Part shown: positions 13,515 to 18,804 of the stretch, piece after piece
Numbering within the stretch: the first letter of the stretch is position 1
Layout: every line of letters begins with the position of its first letter
Assembly (NCBI GenBank): GCA_937958665.1
Contig: CALGNM010000315.1
Coordinates: 1 to 18,804 of the forward strand
Length of the DNA: 18,804 nt
Direction of reading: 5' to 3'
From: an uncultured bacterium
Lineage (GTDB): Bacteria; Edwardsbacteria; AC1; EtOH8
Made by a program: the position numbers and the translations under genes
Notes under the pieces: generated by a model
Told to the model about the DNA's origin: nothing
Databases searched by the model: none
The model's input: only the letters and a program-made list of their open reading frames with translations

Positions 13515-14480
13515 CTACCGCCCCGAACGCAATGGCTGCCCTCCCGAGACTTCCAGCATCCGTTCCAGGGCCAGCCTGGCCCGGGAAGCCACATCATCCG
13601 CGATTTCTATCCCATATTGCATATTATCCAGGCTCCAGGCTGCCTTGGCCAGGGTGGTCATCTTCATGTTGCGGCAGATTGCCCCGGAGGCCAGGGGATA
13701 TATGCCCTTCTGGGGGTAGGCGGCCGAAAGCTGGTCCACCAGCCCCTGCTCGGTTCCGACCACCCATTGTTCGATCTCGGGATGTTCCTTTACCGCCTGC
13801 ACCATGCCCGAAGTGGAGGCGGCCATATCGGCCGCCTCCACCACCTCCGGCGGACATTCCGGATGGACGATGATGGTGGCTCCGGGATGCTCAGCCCTGG
13901 CGGACAAGACATCCTGGACAGTGAAGCGGTTGTGCACGTAACAGTAGCCCGGCCAAAGGATCAGCCGGCGGCCCGCCATCCTGGAGGCGTAGGCCCCCAG
14001 GTTCCTGTCCGGCAGAAAGATGATATCCCGGCCGGCCGGCAGGGAATTTATTATCTGAACCGCATTGGAGGAGGTACAGCAGATGTCGCTCTCGGCTTTG
14101 ACCGCCGCCGAGCTGTTGACGTAGGCGACCACTATCGGATCCTGGTATTTCTCCCGGGCCCGCCTGACGGCCTCCGGGGTGGCCATATCGGCCATGGGGC
14201 AGCCGGCCTGGGCATCCGGAAGCAGGACCATTTTATCCGGATTCAACAGCTTGGCGCTCTCGGCCATGAAGTGCACCCCGCAGAAGACGATGGTCTTGGC
14301 CTTGACCTTCACCGCCGCCTGGGCCAGGGCCAGTGAGTCGCCCAGATGATCGGCCAGCCTTTGGACCGGAAGGGTCTGGTAGTTGTGCACCAGGAAGACG
14401 GCGTCCCTCTCCTTCTTAAGCTGGGCGATCATTTGGTGGAGCCGGGCCTCCGGCATTTTTTGATATTGTTCGAGAGTCAT
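13515..14480 (-). CDS. nadA: Quinolinate synthase A
   Basis: A 321-aa enzyme of NAD biosynthesis: it condenses iminoaspartate (from NadB) with dihydroxyacetone phosphate to quinolinate using a 4Fe-4S cluster. The three cluster Cys are at family positions: C94 in DAQAGCPMADM, C180 in WPGYCYVHNRF and C269 in SGAICRNMK. Also seen are HNYQ (32-35), CGVHFMAESAK (67-77) and HPECPPEVVEAAD with STSGM (substrate contacts). The extra C209 of HPECP is not a ligand. The start overlaps the stop of lpxK by ATGA, so it depends on that promoter. nadB and nadC are not in the window. No clear terminator follows before the TPR promoter. Confidence 0.96.
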   Translation of the reverse strand: MTLEQYQKMPEARLHQMIAQLKKERDAVFLVHNYQTLPVQRLADHLGDSLALAQAAVKVKAKTIVFCGVHFMAESAKLLNPDKMVLLPDAQAGCPMADMATPEAVRRAREKYQDPIVVAYVNSSAAVKAESDICCTSSNAVQIINSLPAGRDIIFLPDRNLGAYASRMAGRRLILWPGYCYVHNRFTVQDVLSARAEHPGATIIVHPECPPEVVEAADMAASTSGMVQAVKEHPEIEQWVVGTEQGLVDQLSAAYPQKGIYPLASGAICRNMKMTTLAKAAWSLDNMQYGIEIADDVASRARLALERMLEVSGGQPLRSGR

Positions 14481-15559
14481 TTTACCGCCGCACCCCTGAT
14501 CAGTTCCTCGAACCGGTCGCCTTCCTTGGCGAATTCGATCTCCATTCTCAACACATATAGCGGCCGGCCGAAATTCCAGGAATTATGGAACCGGGCCGCA
14601 TCTTTTTCAGTGGTAACTATGCAGTCGGCTTCTTCGGCTTCGCTGCGAATAATCCGCCGGTCCGAATCACGGTAACGGTGATGGTCGGGATAGATCCTGC
14701 TCCCGGAGACGATGTGCCCGGCTCTTTCGATATTTCCGACTAAGGATTGGGGCCGGGCTATCCCAGCCACCAGGAAAAGCTTCTTGCCGGACAATGCGTC
14801 CAGGCTTTCCGGCTTCAAAGTTCCCTTATCCCACAGCAACAGTTCCGTGATTTTATGGTTTGTAAAAAATATCTTGAAACCCTTTTCCTGATGAAACGGG
14901 ATGGACACCGGCTTAATAATATTGGAGGCCATCGCCTCATCGCGTCTGGTCATTATCACCACATCGGCCCGAGCAACAGCCCTTAACGGCTCCCGCAGCA
15001 TCCCGGCCGGCAGAACCCAGCCGTTGTCGAAGGGCCGACGGCAGTCCAGCAGGACGATGTCCAGGTCCCGCTTCAGCCGCAGGTGTTGGAACCCGTCATC
15101 CAGAATTATGGCCTGAGCCCCCAGCTCCACCGCCTTCTGCGCGGCCAGCGCCCGGTTTTGGCCGACGATGACCAGGGGGCCGGGCTGATCCTTGTTCCCC
15201 AGCAACCGCCGGGCCATCATAAAAGGCTCGTCCCCGGCCTGCTCCGGCCCGCATTTCAGCTCCGTCCCATCGCTGACCACCAGGAATTTTGACCCATTCC
15301 CGGATTCCCTTTTGTAGCCCCTGGAGAGTATGGCCGCCCTCCGGCCGTTTTTCATCAGCAGGCCGGCCACATAGATGGCCATGGGGGTCTTGCCGGTGCC
15401 CCCGGCCACCATGTTGCCGATGGAGATCACCGGCACCGCCGCCCGACGGCTCTTAAGCCACCCCCTTCGGTAGGCGTCGGCCCTCAATTCCATGATCAGC
15501 CCATAGAGAAGGGAGAACGGCCAAAGCAGCATTATCCGTATTATGTTGCCATAATCCAT
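14477..15559 (-). CDS. lpxK: Tetraacyldisaccharide 4'-kinase
   Basis: A 360-aa inner-membrane-associated kinase that phosphorylates the 4' position of the lipid A disaccharide, the sixth step of the Raetz pathway. N-terminal membrane anchor: LLWPFSLLYGLIMELR (11-26). Walker A: ISIGNMVAGGTGKTP (46-59, K57). Other hallmarks: AAILSRGYKR (75-84), GDEP..ARRL, QAIILDDGFQHLRLKRDLDI and DCRRPFDNG. The start at 15559 is preferred to 15580 because the anchor begins there and a promoter overlaps the longer frame; neither start has a Shine-Dalgarno. It overlaps nadA by ATGA. With waaA and the heptose kinase nearby it shows that the organism makes LPS. Confidence 0.95.
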   Translation of the reverse strand: MDYGNIIRIMLLWPFSLLYGLIMELRADAYRRGWLKSRRAAVPVISIGNMVAGGTGKTPMAIYVAGLLMKNGRRAAILSRGYKRESGNGSKFLVVSDGTELKCGPEQAGDEPFMMARRLLGNKDQPGPLVIVGQNRALAAQKAVELGAQAIILDDGFQHLRLKRDLDIVLLDCRRPFDNGWVLPAGMLREPLRAVARADVVIMTRRDEAMASNIIKPVSIPFHQEKGFKIFFTNHKITELLLWDKGTLKPESLDALSGKKLFLVAGIARPQSLVGNIERAGHIVSGSRIYPDHHRYRDSDRRIIRSEAEEADCIVTTEKDAARFHNSWNFGRPLYVLRMEIEFAKEGDRFEELIRGAAVK

Positions 15560-15568
15560 ACCGGGTAT

Positions 15569-15597
15569 AGGATAACCCATCTCAACCCAAAATACAA
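15569..15597 (-). promoter_or_regulatory. Sigma-70 type promoter of lpxK-nadA
   Basis: On the minus strand TTGTAT (15592-15597), a 17-base spacer, then TATCCT (15569-15574). The ATG (15559) lies 9 bases past the -10 box, so the 5' leader would be 0-4 bases. The -10 box equals that of the tauE-like gene. Confidence 0.55.
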
Positions 15598-15609
15598 CCG
15601 TTTTATGGG

Positions 15610-15638
15610 AAAAGACCGCCCGGAAGCTCCGGACGGTC
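15610..15638 (-). terminator. Intrinsic terminator after the sensor/78-aa operon
   Basis: GACCG-C-CCGGA (15614-15624 on +) pairs with TCCGG-A-CGGTC (15628-15638) around AGC, with one mismatch. Read on the minus strand it is followed by TTTT. It lies 27 bases past the stop of the 78-aa gene and before the lpxK promoter. Confidence 0.82.
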
Positions 15639-15664
15639 CTCTCTGGGCCTCCATTCCAAGGGGA

Positions 15665-15901
15665 TCAGGCCAGGCGGGCCACCAGCTGGGATAGCTCCTG
15701 GGCCTTGTCCTTTTCGATGACCAGCGAGCCGGAGATGAATATCCAGCGGGATAGTTCGGACAGATGCTCCTTCTGCAGCTGGTCGTAATCCAGGCCGTGC
15801 AGGTGGTATTTGGTCTGGCGGGCCAGGAACATCTTGGCCGCCGGCCCCAGGTAGGCGGTCGAGACGCTCAGCACTTTCTGGGCCAGGTCAGTCATGGTCA
15901 T
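15665..15901 (-). CDS. Small conserved-looking protein coupled to a HAMP sensor, unknown function
   Basis: A 78-aa soluble, probably helical protein. Notable stretches are STAYLGPAAKMFLARQ (14-29), HLSELSRWIFISGSLVIEK (46-64) and a C-terminal helix KAQELSQLVARLA. The G-P-x-A-K element recalls the small domain found at the C-terminus of some bacterial kinases and cyclases (DUF8082 type), but this is a loose resemblance. It starts inside the end of the sensor gene (14-base overlap), with GGAG 7 bases before ATG 15901; ATG 15895 is an alternative. Translational coupling suggests it works with the sensor, perhaps as its cytoplasmic signalling partner (inference). Confidence 0.7.
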   Translation of the reverse strand: MTMTDLAQKVLSVSTAYLGPAAKMFLARQTKYHLHGLDYDQLQKEHLSELSRWIFISGSLVIEKDKAQELSQLVARLA

Positions 15902-16724
15902 TTCCCTGCTCCGTTTTTTCGCTGTTCTCCTGGTGTTCTGCCATCATTATCTTCAGGCTGGCCACCATCCGGCCGAAGGATTCCGCCAGGTCGCCGATCT
16001 CGTCGTGCCGCCGGACGTCCATCTTCACCTCCATGTCGCCCAGGCTGATTCGTTTGGCTATCGAATTTAGCCGGTTGACGTCCCGGATGATGGTGGCCGA
16101 GAACAGCAGGATGATCATCCCGGCGAACAGCACCGCCAGCCCGATGATCAGGTAGATGGTGCGGCCGATGAACTCTTGGCGGGCGATCACCATCCGGCTG
16201 TCCATGTCCACCCCCACCAGCCCCACCGGGTTGCCCAGCGAGTCGCGGATCGGGGCGTAGCCGGACAGGAAGGTTCCCCATTTGTCGGTCACAAAGTCCA
16301 GGTCGGCGCTGGGCTCCCGGAACCCGGCCAGCATCTCCTGGTTGACATCCTCGTAGGCCTCCCCGATCTGGGCCGGCTCCTCGGGATCTGGGTCCACCAC
16401 GAAATAAGCCCCCTGGCCGTCCTGCCTCATGGTGTAGAGGTAGGTGATCTTGGGGTTGTTTTTCTTGACCCGGATCAGCAGGTCGGCCACCGCCTTGAAC
16501 TCGGGGCCCTGCCGCCCCCCGGGCCCGATCCGGCTGTGCAGGTCGCCGTCGATGGCCGAGGCCACCGAAGAGGCCACCGACATCAGCTCGCAGCGCATCT
16601 GCTCCTTGAGGGCCCGCTTGGTCTGGTTGAAGGTGTAGAGATAGGCCATCCCGGATATCAGCAGGATCAACAGGATGAAGCTCACCGTCAGCTTGGTCTT
16701 GAGGCTGTGGAAAAATTTGGTCAT
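15888..16724 (-). CDS. Membrane sensor: periplasmic Cache-like domain plus HAMP, no output domain
   Basis: A 278-aa protein. TM1 is at ~12-32; a periplasmic sensor occupies ~33-186 and has PDC/Cache-like features (ITYLYTMRQDG at 93-103, FVVDPDPEE at 108-116, GYAPIRDSLGNPVGLVGVDMD at 155-175, given here as YAPIRD and GLVGVDMD); TM2 lies at ~188-212; HAMP runs ~210-262, including the DEIGDLAESF element (241-250). The protein ends 16 residues after HAMP in a charged tail, without a kinase, cyclase or chemoreceptor domain. No frameshifted output domain follows: the next frame encodes the 78-aa protein and then a terminator. Signalling presumably goes through a partner. Confidence 0.85.
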   Translation of the reverse strand: MTKFFHSLKTKLTVSFILLILLISGMAYLYTFNQTKRALKEQMRCELMSVASSVASAIDGDLHSRIGPGGRQGPEFKAVADLLIRVKKNNPKITYLYTMRQDGQGAYFVVDPDPEEPAQIGEAYEDVNQEMLAGFREPSADLDFVTDKWGTFLSGYAPIRDSLGNPVGLVGVDMDSRMVIARQEFIGRTIYLIIGLAVLFAGMIILLFSATIIRDVNRLNSIAKRISLGDMEVKMDVRRHDEIGDLAESFGRMVASLKIMMAEHQENSEKTEQGNDHD

Positions 16725-16755
16725 TGCTCCCCCGGCTGTTTGGTTGTTCTGTTGT

Positions 16756-16784
16756 ATTCTATTATTTCAGCGGCCCTTTGTCAA
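16756..16784 (-). promoter_or_regulatory. Sigma-70 promoter of the sensor gene
   Basis: On the minus strand TTGACA (16779-16784), a 17-base spacer, then TAGAAT (16756-16761). The -35 box lies 7 bases past the waaA stop. The leader is ~25 bases and ends in the G-rich stretch CCGGGGGAGCA before the ATG. Confidence 0.75.
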
Positions 16785-16790
16785 GCTCTT

Positions 16791-18056
16791 TCACCCCGGC
16801 ACCAGGCTCTTGATCATCCCGGCGATCATCTGCGAGGCACCACGCTGGCCCTCCACCGCCTGCCGGGCCCTCTCCCCGCAGGCCCGGCGTCCGGCGGCAT
16901 CGCCGGACCAACGATCCAATATCACCGCCAGCTGCCCCGGATCGGCCGCCTGGCAGGCCCCTCCGGCCTTCAGCAGTATTTCCGCGCTCTCCCGGGCGTT
17001 GAACATGTGGGGCCCGAAGGCCACCGGCAGCCCCAGGGCCGCCGGCTCCAGCGGGTTGTGGCCGCCCACCGGAACGAAACTGCCGCCCACCAGGGCGATA
17101 TCCCCGGCCGCGTAGGCCTCCACCAGCTCCCCCATGCTGTCCAGCAGCAGGACGGACCAGCCGGGGGCGGCCCCTGACATCCGGCTGCGGCGGGCATAGG
17201 CCACCCCCCTTTGGGACAGCAGCCTTTCCACCTGGTCGAAACGGTCGGGGTGGCGGGGGGCGATGATCAGCCTGACCCTGGCCGACAGCCTCCCCCAGGC
17301 CTCCAGCACCACCTCCTCCTCTCCCGGCCTGGTGCTGCCGGCCACCAGCACCAAATCATCCTCCCCCAGCCCGAACTTCTGCCGCAGGGCCCTTTTCTCA
17401 TCCGGCCCGGCCGGCCCCCGGATGGAGTCGAACTTGATATTGCCGGCGCTGACCACCTTTTCGGGGTCAACCCCCAACCGGAGATACCGCCGTCTATCCT
17501 CCGGGCTCTGGCAGGCGATGCCGGCCGTCCGGCCCAGCAGGGGGCCGAACAGGAAGGAGAACAGACGGTACCAGTGCAGGGATTTTTTGGACAGCCGGGC
17601 GTTGGCGATAATTACCGGGATCCCCCGGGCGGCGGCCAGCCAGATCAGATTGGGCCACAGCTCGGTCTCCATCAGCACCAGGGCCGTGGGGCGGACCCGG
17701 GCCAGGGCCAGCAGGACGGATATCGGAAAGTCCAGGGGCAGAAAGAAGGAGTTTTCGGGGCTGACCAGCTGGGATGCCCTCTGCCGGCCGGTCTGGGTCA
17801 TGGTGGACACGGCCAGCCGGACCGAGGGAATGGATTTTCCCAGGGCCTCGGCCAGGGGCGGGATCAGGGCCGTTTCTCCCATCGAGGCGGCGTGGATCCA
17901 CAGGGGACGGCCGGAAAGGCGGGGGACCAGCCCGCAACGGTGGCGCCATTTCTCGCCGCCCGGCAGGAGGCAGGCAACCATCAGAAAGGGCCAGCCCACC
18001 AGGAAGGCCGCCGCCAGGATCAGGTTGTACAGCACCAGGCCGGCGAACAAGCCCAT
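16791..18056 (-). CDS. waaA: 3-deoxy-D-manno-octulosonic acid (Kdo) transferase
   Basis: A 421-aa GT-B glycosyltransferase (GT30) that adds Kdo from CMP-Kdo to lipid IVA at the inner face of the cytoplasmic membrane. N-terminal membrane anchor: 1-30. The catalytic motif IHAASMGET has the conserved Glu at 61. Further signatures are METELWPNLIW, IIANARLS, AGSTRPGEEE, APRHPDRF, and VGGSFVPVGGHNPLEPA in the C-terminal domain. The start is ambiguous: ATG 18056 overlaps the upstream TGA by one base (TGATG), and GTG 18059 would overlap by four. It is co-translated with the heptose-phosphate kinase. Whether it adds one or more Kdo residues cannot be read from sequence. Confidence 0.95.
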   Translation of the reverse strand: MGLFAGLVLYNLILAAAFLVGWPFLMVACLLPGGEKWRHRCGLVPRLSGRPLWIHAASMGETALIPPLAEALGKSIPSVRLAVSTMTQTGRQRASQLVSPENSFFLPLDFPISVLLALARVRPTALVLMETELWPNLIWLAAARGIPVIIANARLSKKSLHWYRLFSFLFGPLLGRTAGIACQSPEDRRRYLRLGVDPEKVVSAGNIKFDSIRGPAGPDEKRALRQKFGLGEDDLVLVAGSTRPGEEEVVLEAWGRLSARVRLIIAPRHPDRFDQVERLLSQRGVAYARRSRMSGAAPGWSVLLLDSMGELVEAYAAGDIALVGGSFVPVGGHNPLEPAALGLPVAFGPHMFNARESAEILLKAGGACQAADPGQLAVILDRWSGDAAGRRACGERARQAVEGQRGASQMIAGMIKSLVPG

Positions 18057-18804
18057 CACCGGCCGCCGACGGCCTTCTTCAGCTCATCGGGGGACACCGC
18101 CGCCACCCCGAACTTGGACACCTCCACCCCGGCGGCGTGATTGGCCAGCACCGAGGCCTCCAGGAAGCTGGCCCCGCAGGCCAGGGCCAGGGTCAGCACC
18201 GCGATGACGGTGTCGCCGGCCCCGGAGACGTCGTACACCTCGCGGGCGGTGGTGGGGATGTGCTGGACCGCCCGGCCCCCGGTGATCAGGTACATCCCCC
18301 TCTCCCCGGCGGTGATCAGCACTGCCTGGGCCTTCAGCCGGGCCATCAGCATCTTTCCGGCCCTGAGGAAATCCTCCTGGGAGGTCAACTTTATTCCCAG
18401 GGCCCGCTCGGTCTCCAGCAGGTTGGGTTTGAACAGGGTCGCCCCCTTGAAGTCCATGAAGTGGTTGAACTTGGGGTCCACCGTCACGATCTTGCGGTGC
18501 CGCCCGGCCAGCTCCAGGGCGGCCTCCAGAACCCGTCCGGTAATCAGCCCCTTGTTGTAGTCCTCTATCAGCACCGCGTCGCAGGCGGGGACCAGCCGCT
18601 TGAGCCGGGCGATCACCCTGGTCTCGCAGTCCGGCGAGAGGTCCTGGCGGTGCTCCCGGTCCACCCGCACCACCTGCTGGTGGTGGGCCACGATCCTGGT
18701 CTTGATGGTGGTGTGGCGCCGGGCGTCCACCACCAGCCCGGCCCGCGAGATCTTCCGGCGGGTGAATTCGACCACTATGGTCTGGCGGGGCCGGTCCCGG
18801 CCCA
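18056..18804 (-). CDS. hldA: D-glycero-beta-D-manno-heptose-7-phosphate kinase, HldE domain I type (5' end outside window)
   Basis: The frame is open to the window edge, so the N-terminus is missing. It is a PfkB/ribokinase-fold kinase: TTIKTRIVAHHQQVVRVDRE is the RfaE domain I signature, then EDYNKG, KPNLLE, and the catalytic YDVSGAGDT with the Asp base (encoded near 18212-18232). It phosphorylates C1 of heptose-7-phosphate in ADP-heptose synthesis for the LPS inner core. The protein stops right after the kinase domain (KKAVGGR), so the cytidylyl/adenylyltransferase domain II of bifunctional HldE is absent and must be a separate gene. The stop overlaps waaA. Confidence 0.93.
   Translation of the reverse strand, partial: GRDRPRQTIVVEFTRRKISRAGLVVDARRHTTIKTRIVAHHQQVVRVDREHRQDLSPDCETRVIARLKRLVPACDAVLIEDYNKGLITGRVLEAALELAGRHRKIVTVDPKFNHFMDFKGATLFKPNLLETERALGIKLTSQEDFLRAGKMLMARLKAQAVLITAGERGMYLITGGRAVQHIPTTAREVYDVSGAGDTVIAVLTLALACGASFLEASVLANHAAGVEVSKFGVAAVSPDELKKAVGGR

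Noticed and set aside
15888-16281. Frameshifted remnant of a kinase or chemoreceptor domain after HAMP
   Set aside because: All frames after the HAMP end were read; only the 78-aa protein and a terminator are present.

Overview
The window comes from a Gram-negative (diderm) bacterium that makes LPS. It carries lpxK (lipid A 4'-kinase), waaA (Kdo transferase) and a heptose-phosphate kinase gene, with outer-envelope style signal peptides elsewhere. The DNA is GC-rich, with G/C-ending codons in every gene and no compositional island visible by eye, and gene order is dense with many stop/start overlaps. There is no rRNA, tRNA, CRISPR, IS or phage. The mix of genes, with many lineage-specific small or hypothetical proteins, would suit an uncultured phylum (FCB-like or a candidate division). 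That placement is a guess; the sequence does not fix the taxon.

Layout. (1) 1-1979 (+): 3' part of a GH13 alpha-amylase-type glycosidase with a long C-terminal domain, ending in a bidirectional terminator. (2) 2042-3864 (-): operon of an inositol-monophosphatase-like phosphatase, a secreted VirK-like protein and a 176-aa Mpv17-like membrane protein. (3) 3965-5130 (+), divergent from (2): TauE/SafE permease overlapping a DUF1025-type zinc metalloprotease, then a strong terminator. (4) 5196-8048 (+): an ECF sigma locus, consisting of a 30-aa membrane peptide gene, the sigma factor, its zinc-finger membrane anti-sigma and a bactofilin-like beta-repeat membrane protein. (5) 8078-11410 (+): tandem-PspC protein and an active/inactive pair of M16 peptidases. 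(6) 11479-13437 (-): a Cys-cluster/46-aa-repeat/TPR protein and a small disordered partner with three xLDEL motifs. (7) 13515-15559 (-): lpxK-nadA. (8) 15665-16724 (-): Cache-HAMP sensor with no output domain plus a 78-aa partner. (9) 16791-18804 (-): waaA and a heptose-7-phosphate kinase running off the window.

The most notable reading is region 4. Two copies of GAAAC-N17-CGTA, close to the Bacillus SigW-type consensus (TGAAAC-N16-CGTA), stand before the 30-aa peptide gene and before the anti-sigma gene, and I found no other copy in the window. This suggests a self-regulated envelope-stress circuit whose outputs are a small membrane peptide and a membrane-anchored beta-solenoid protein, with PspC and M16 proteases next door. 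A second recurring pattern is good sigma-70 promoters whose predicted start falls on, or within a few bases of, the ATG of genes lacking a Shine-Dalgarno sequence (IMPase, sigma factor, lpxK, perhaps tauE), pointing to leaderless mRNAs. A third is the unfamiliar two-gene module in region 6.
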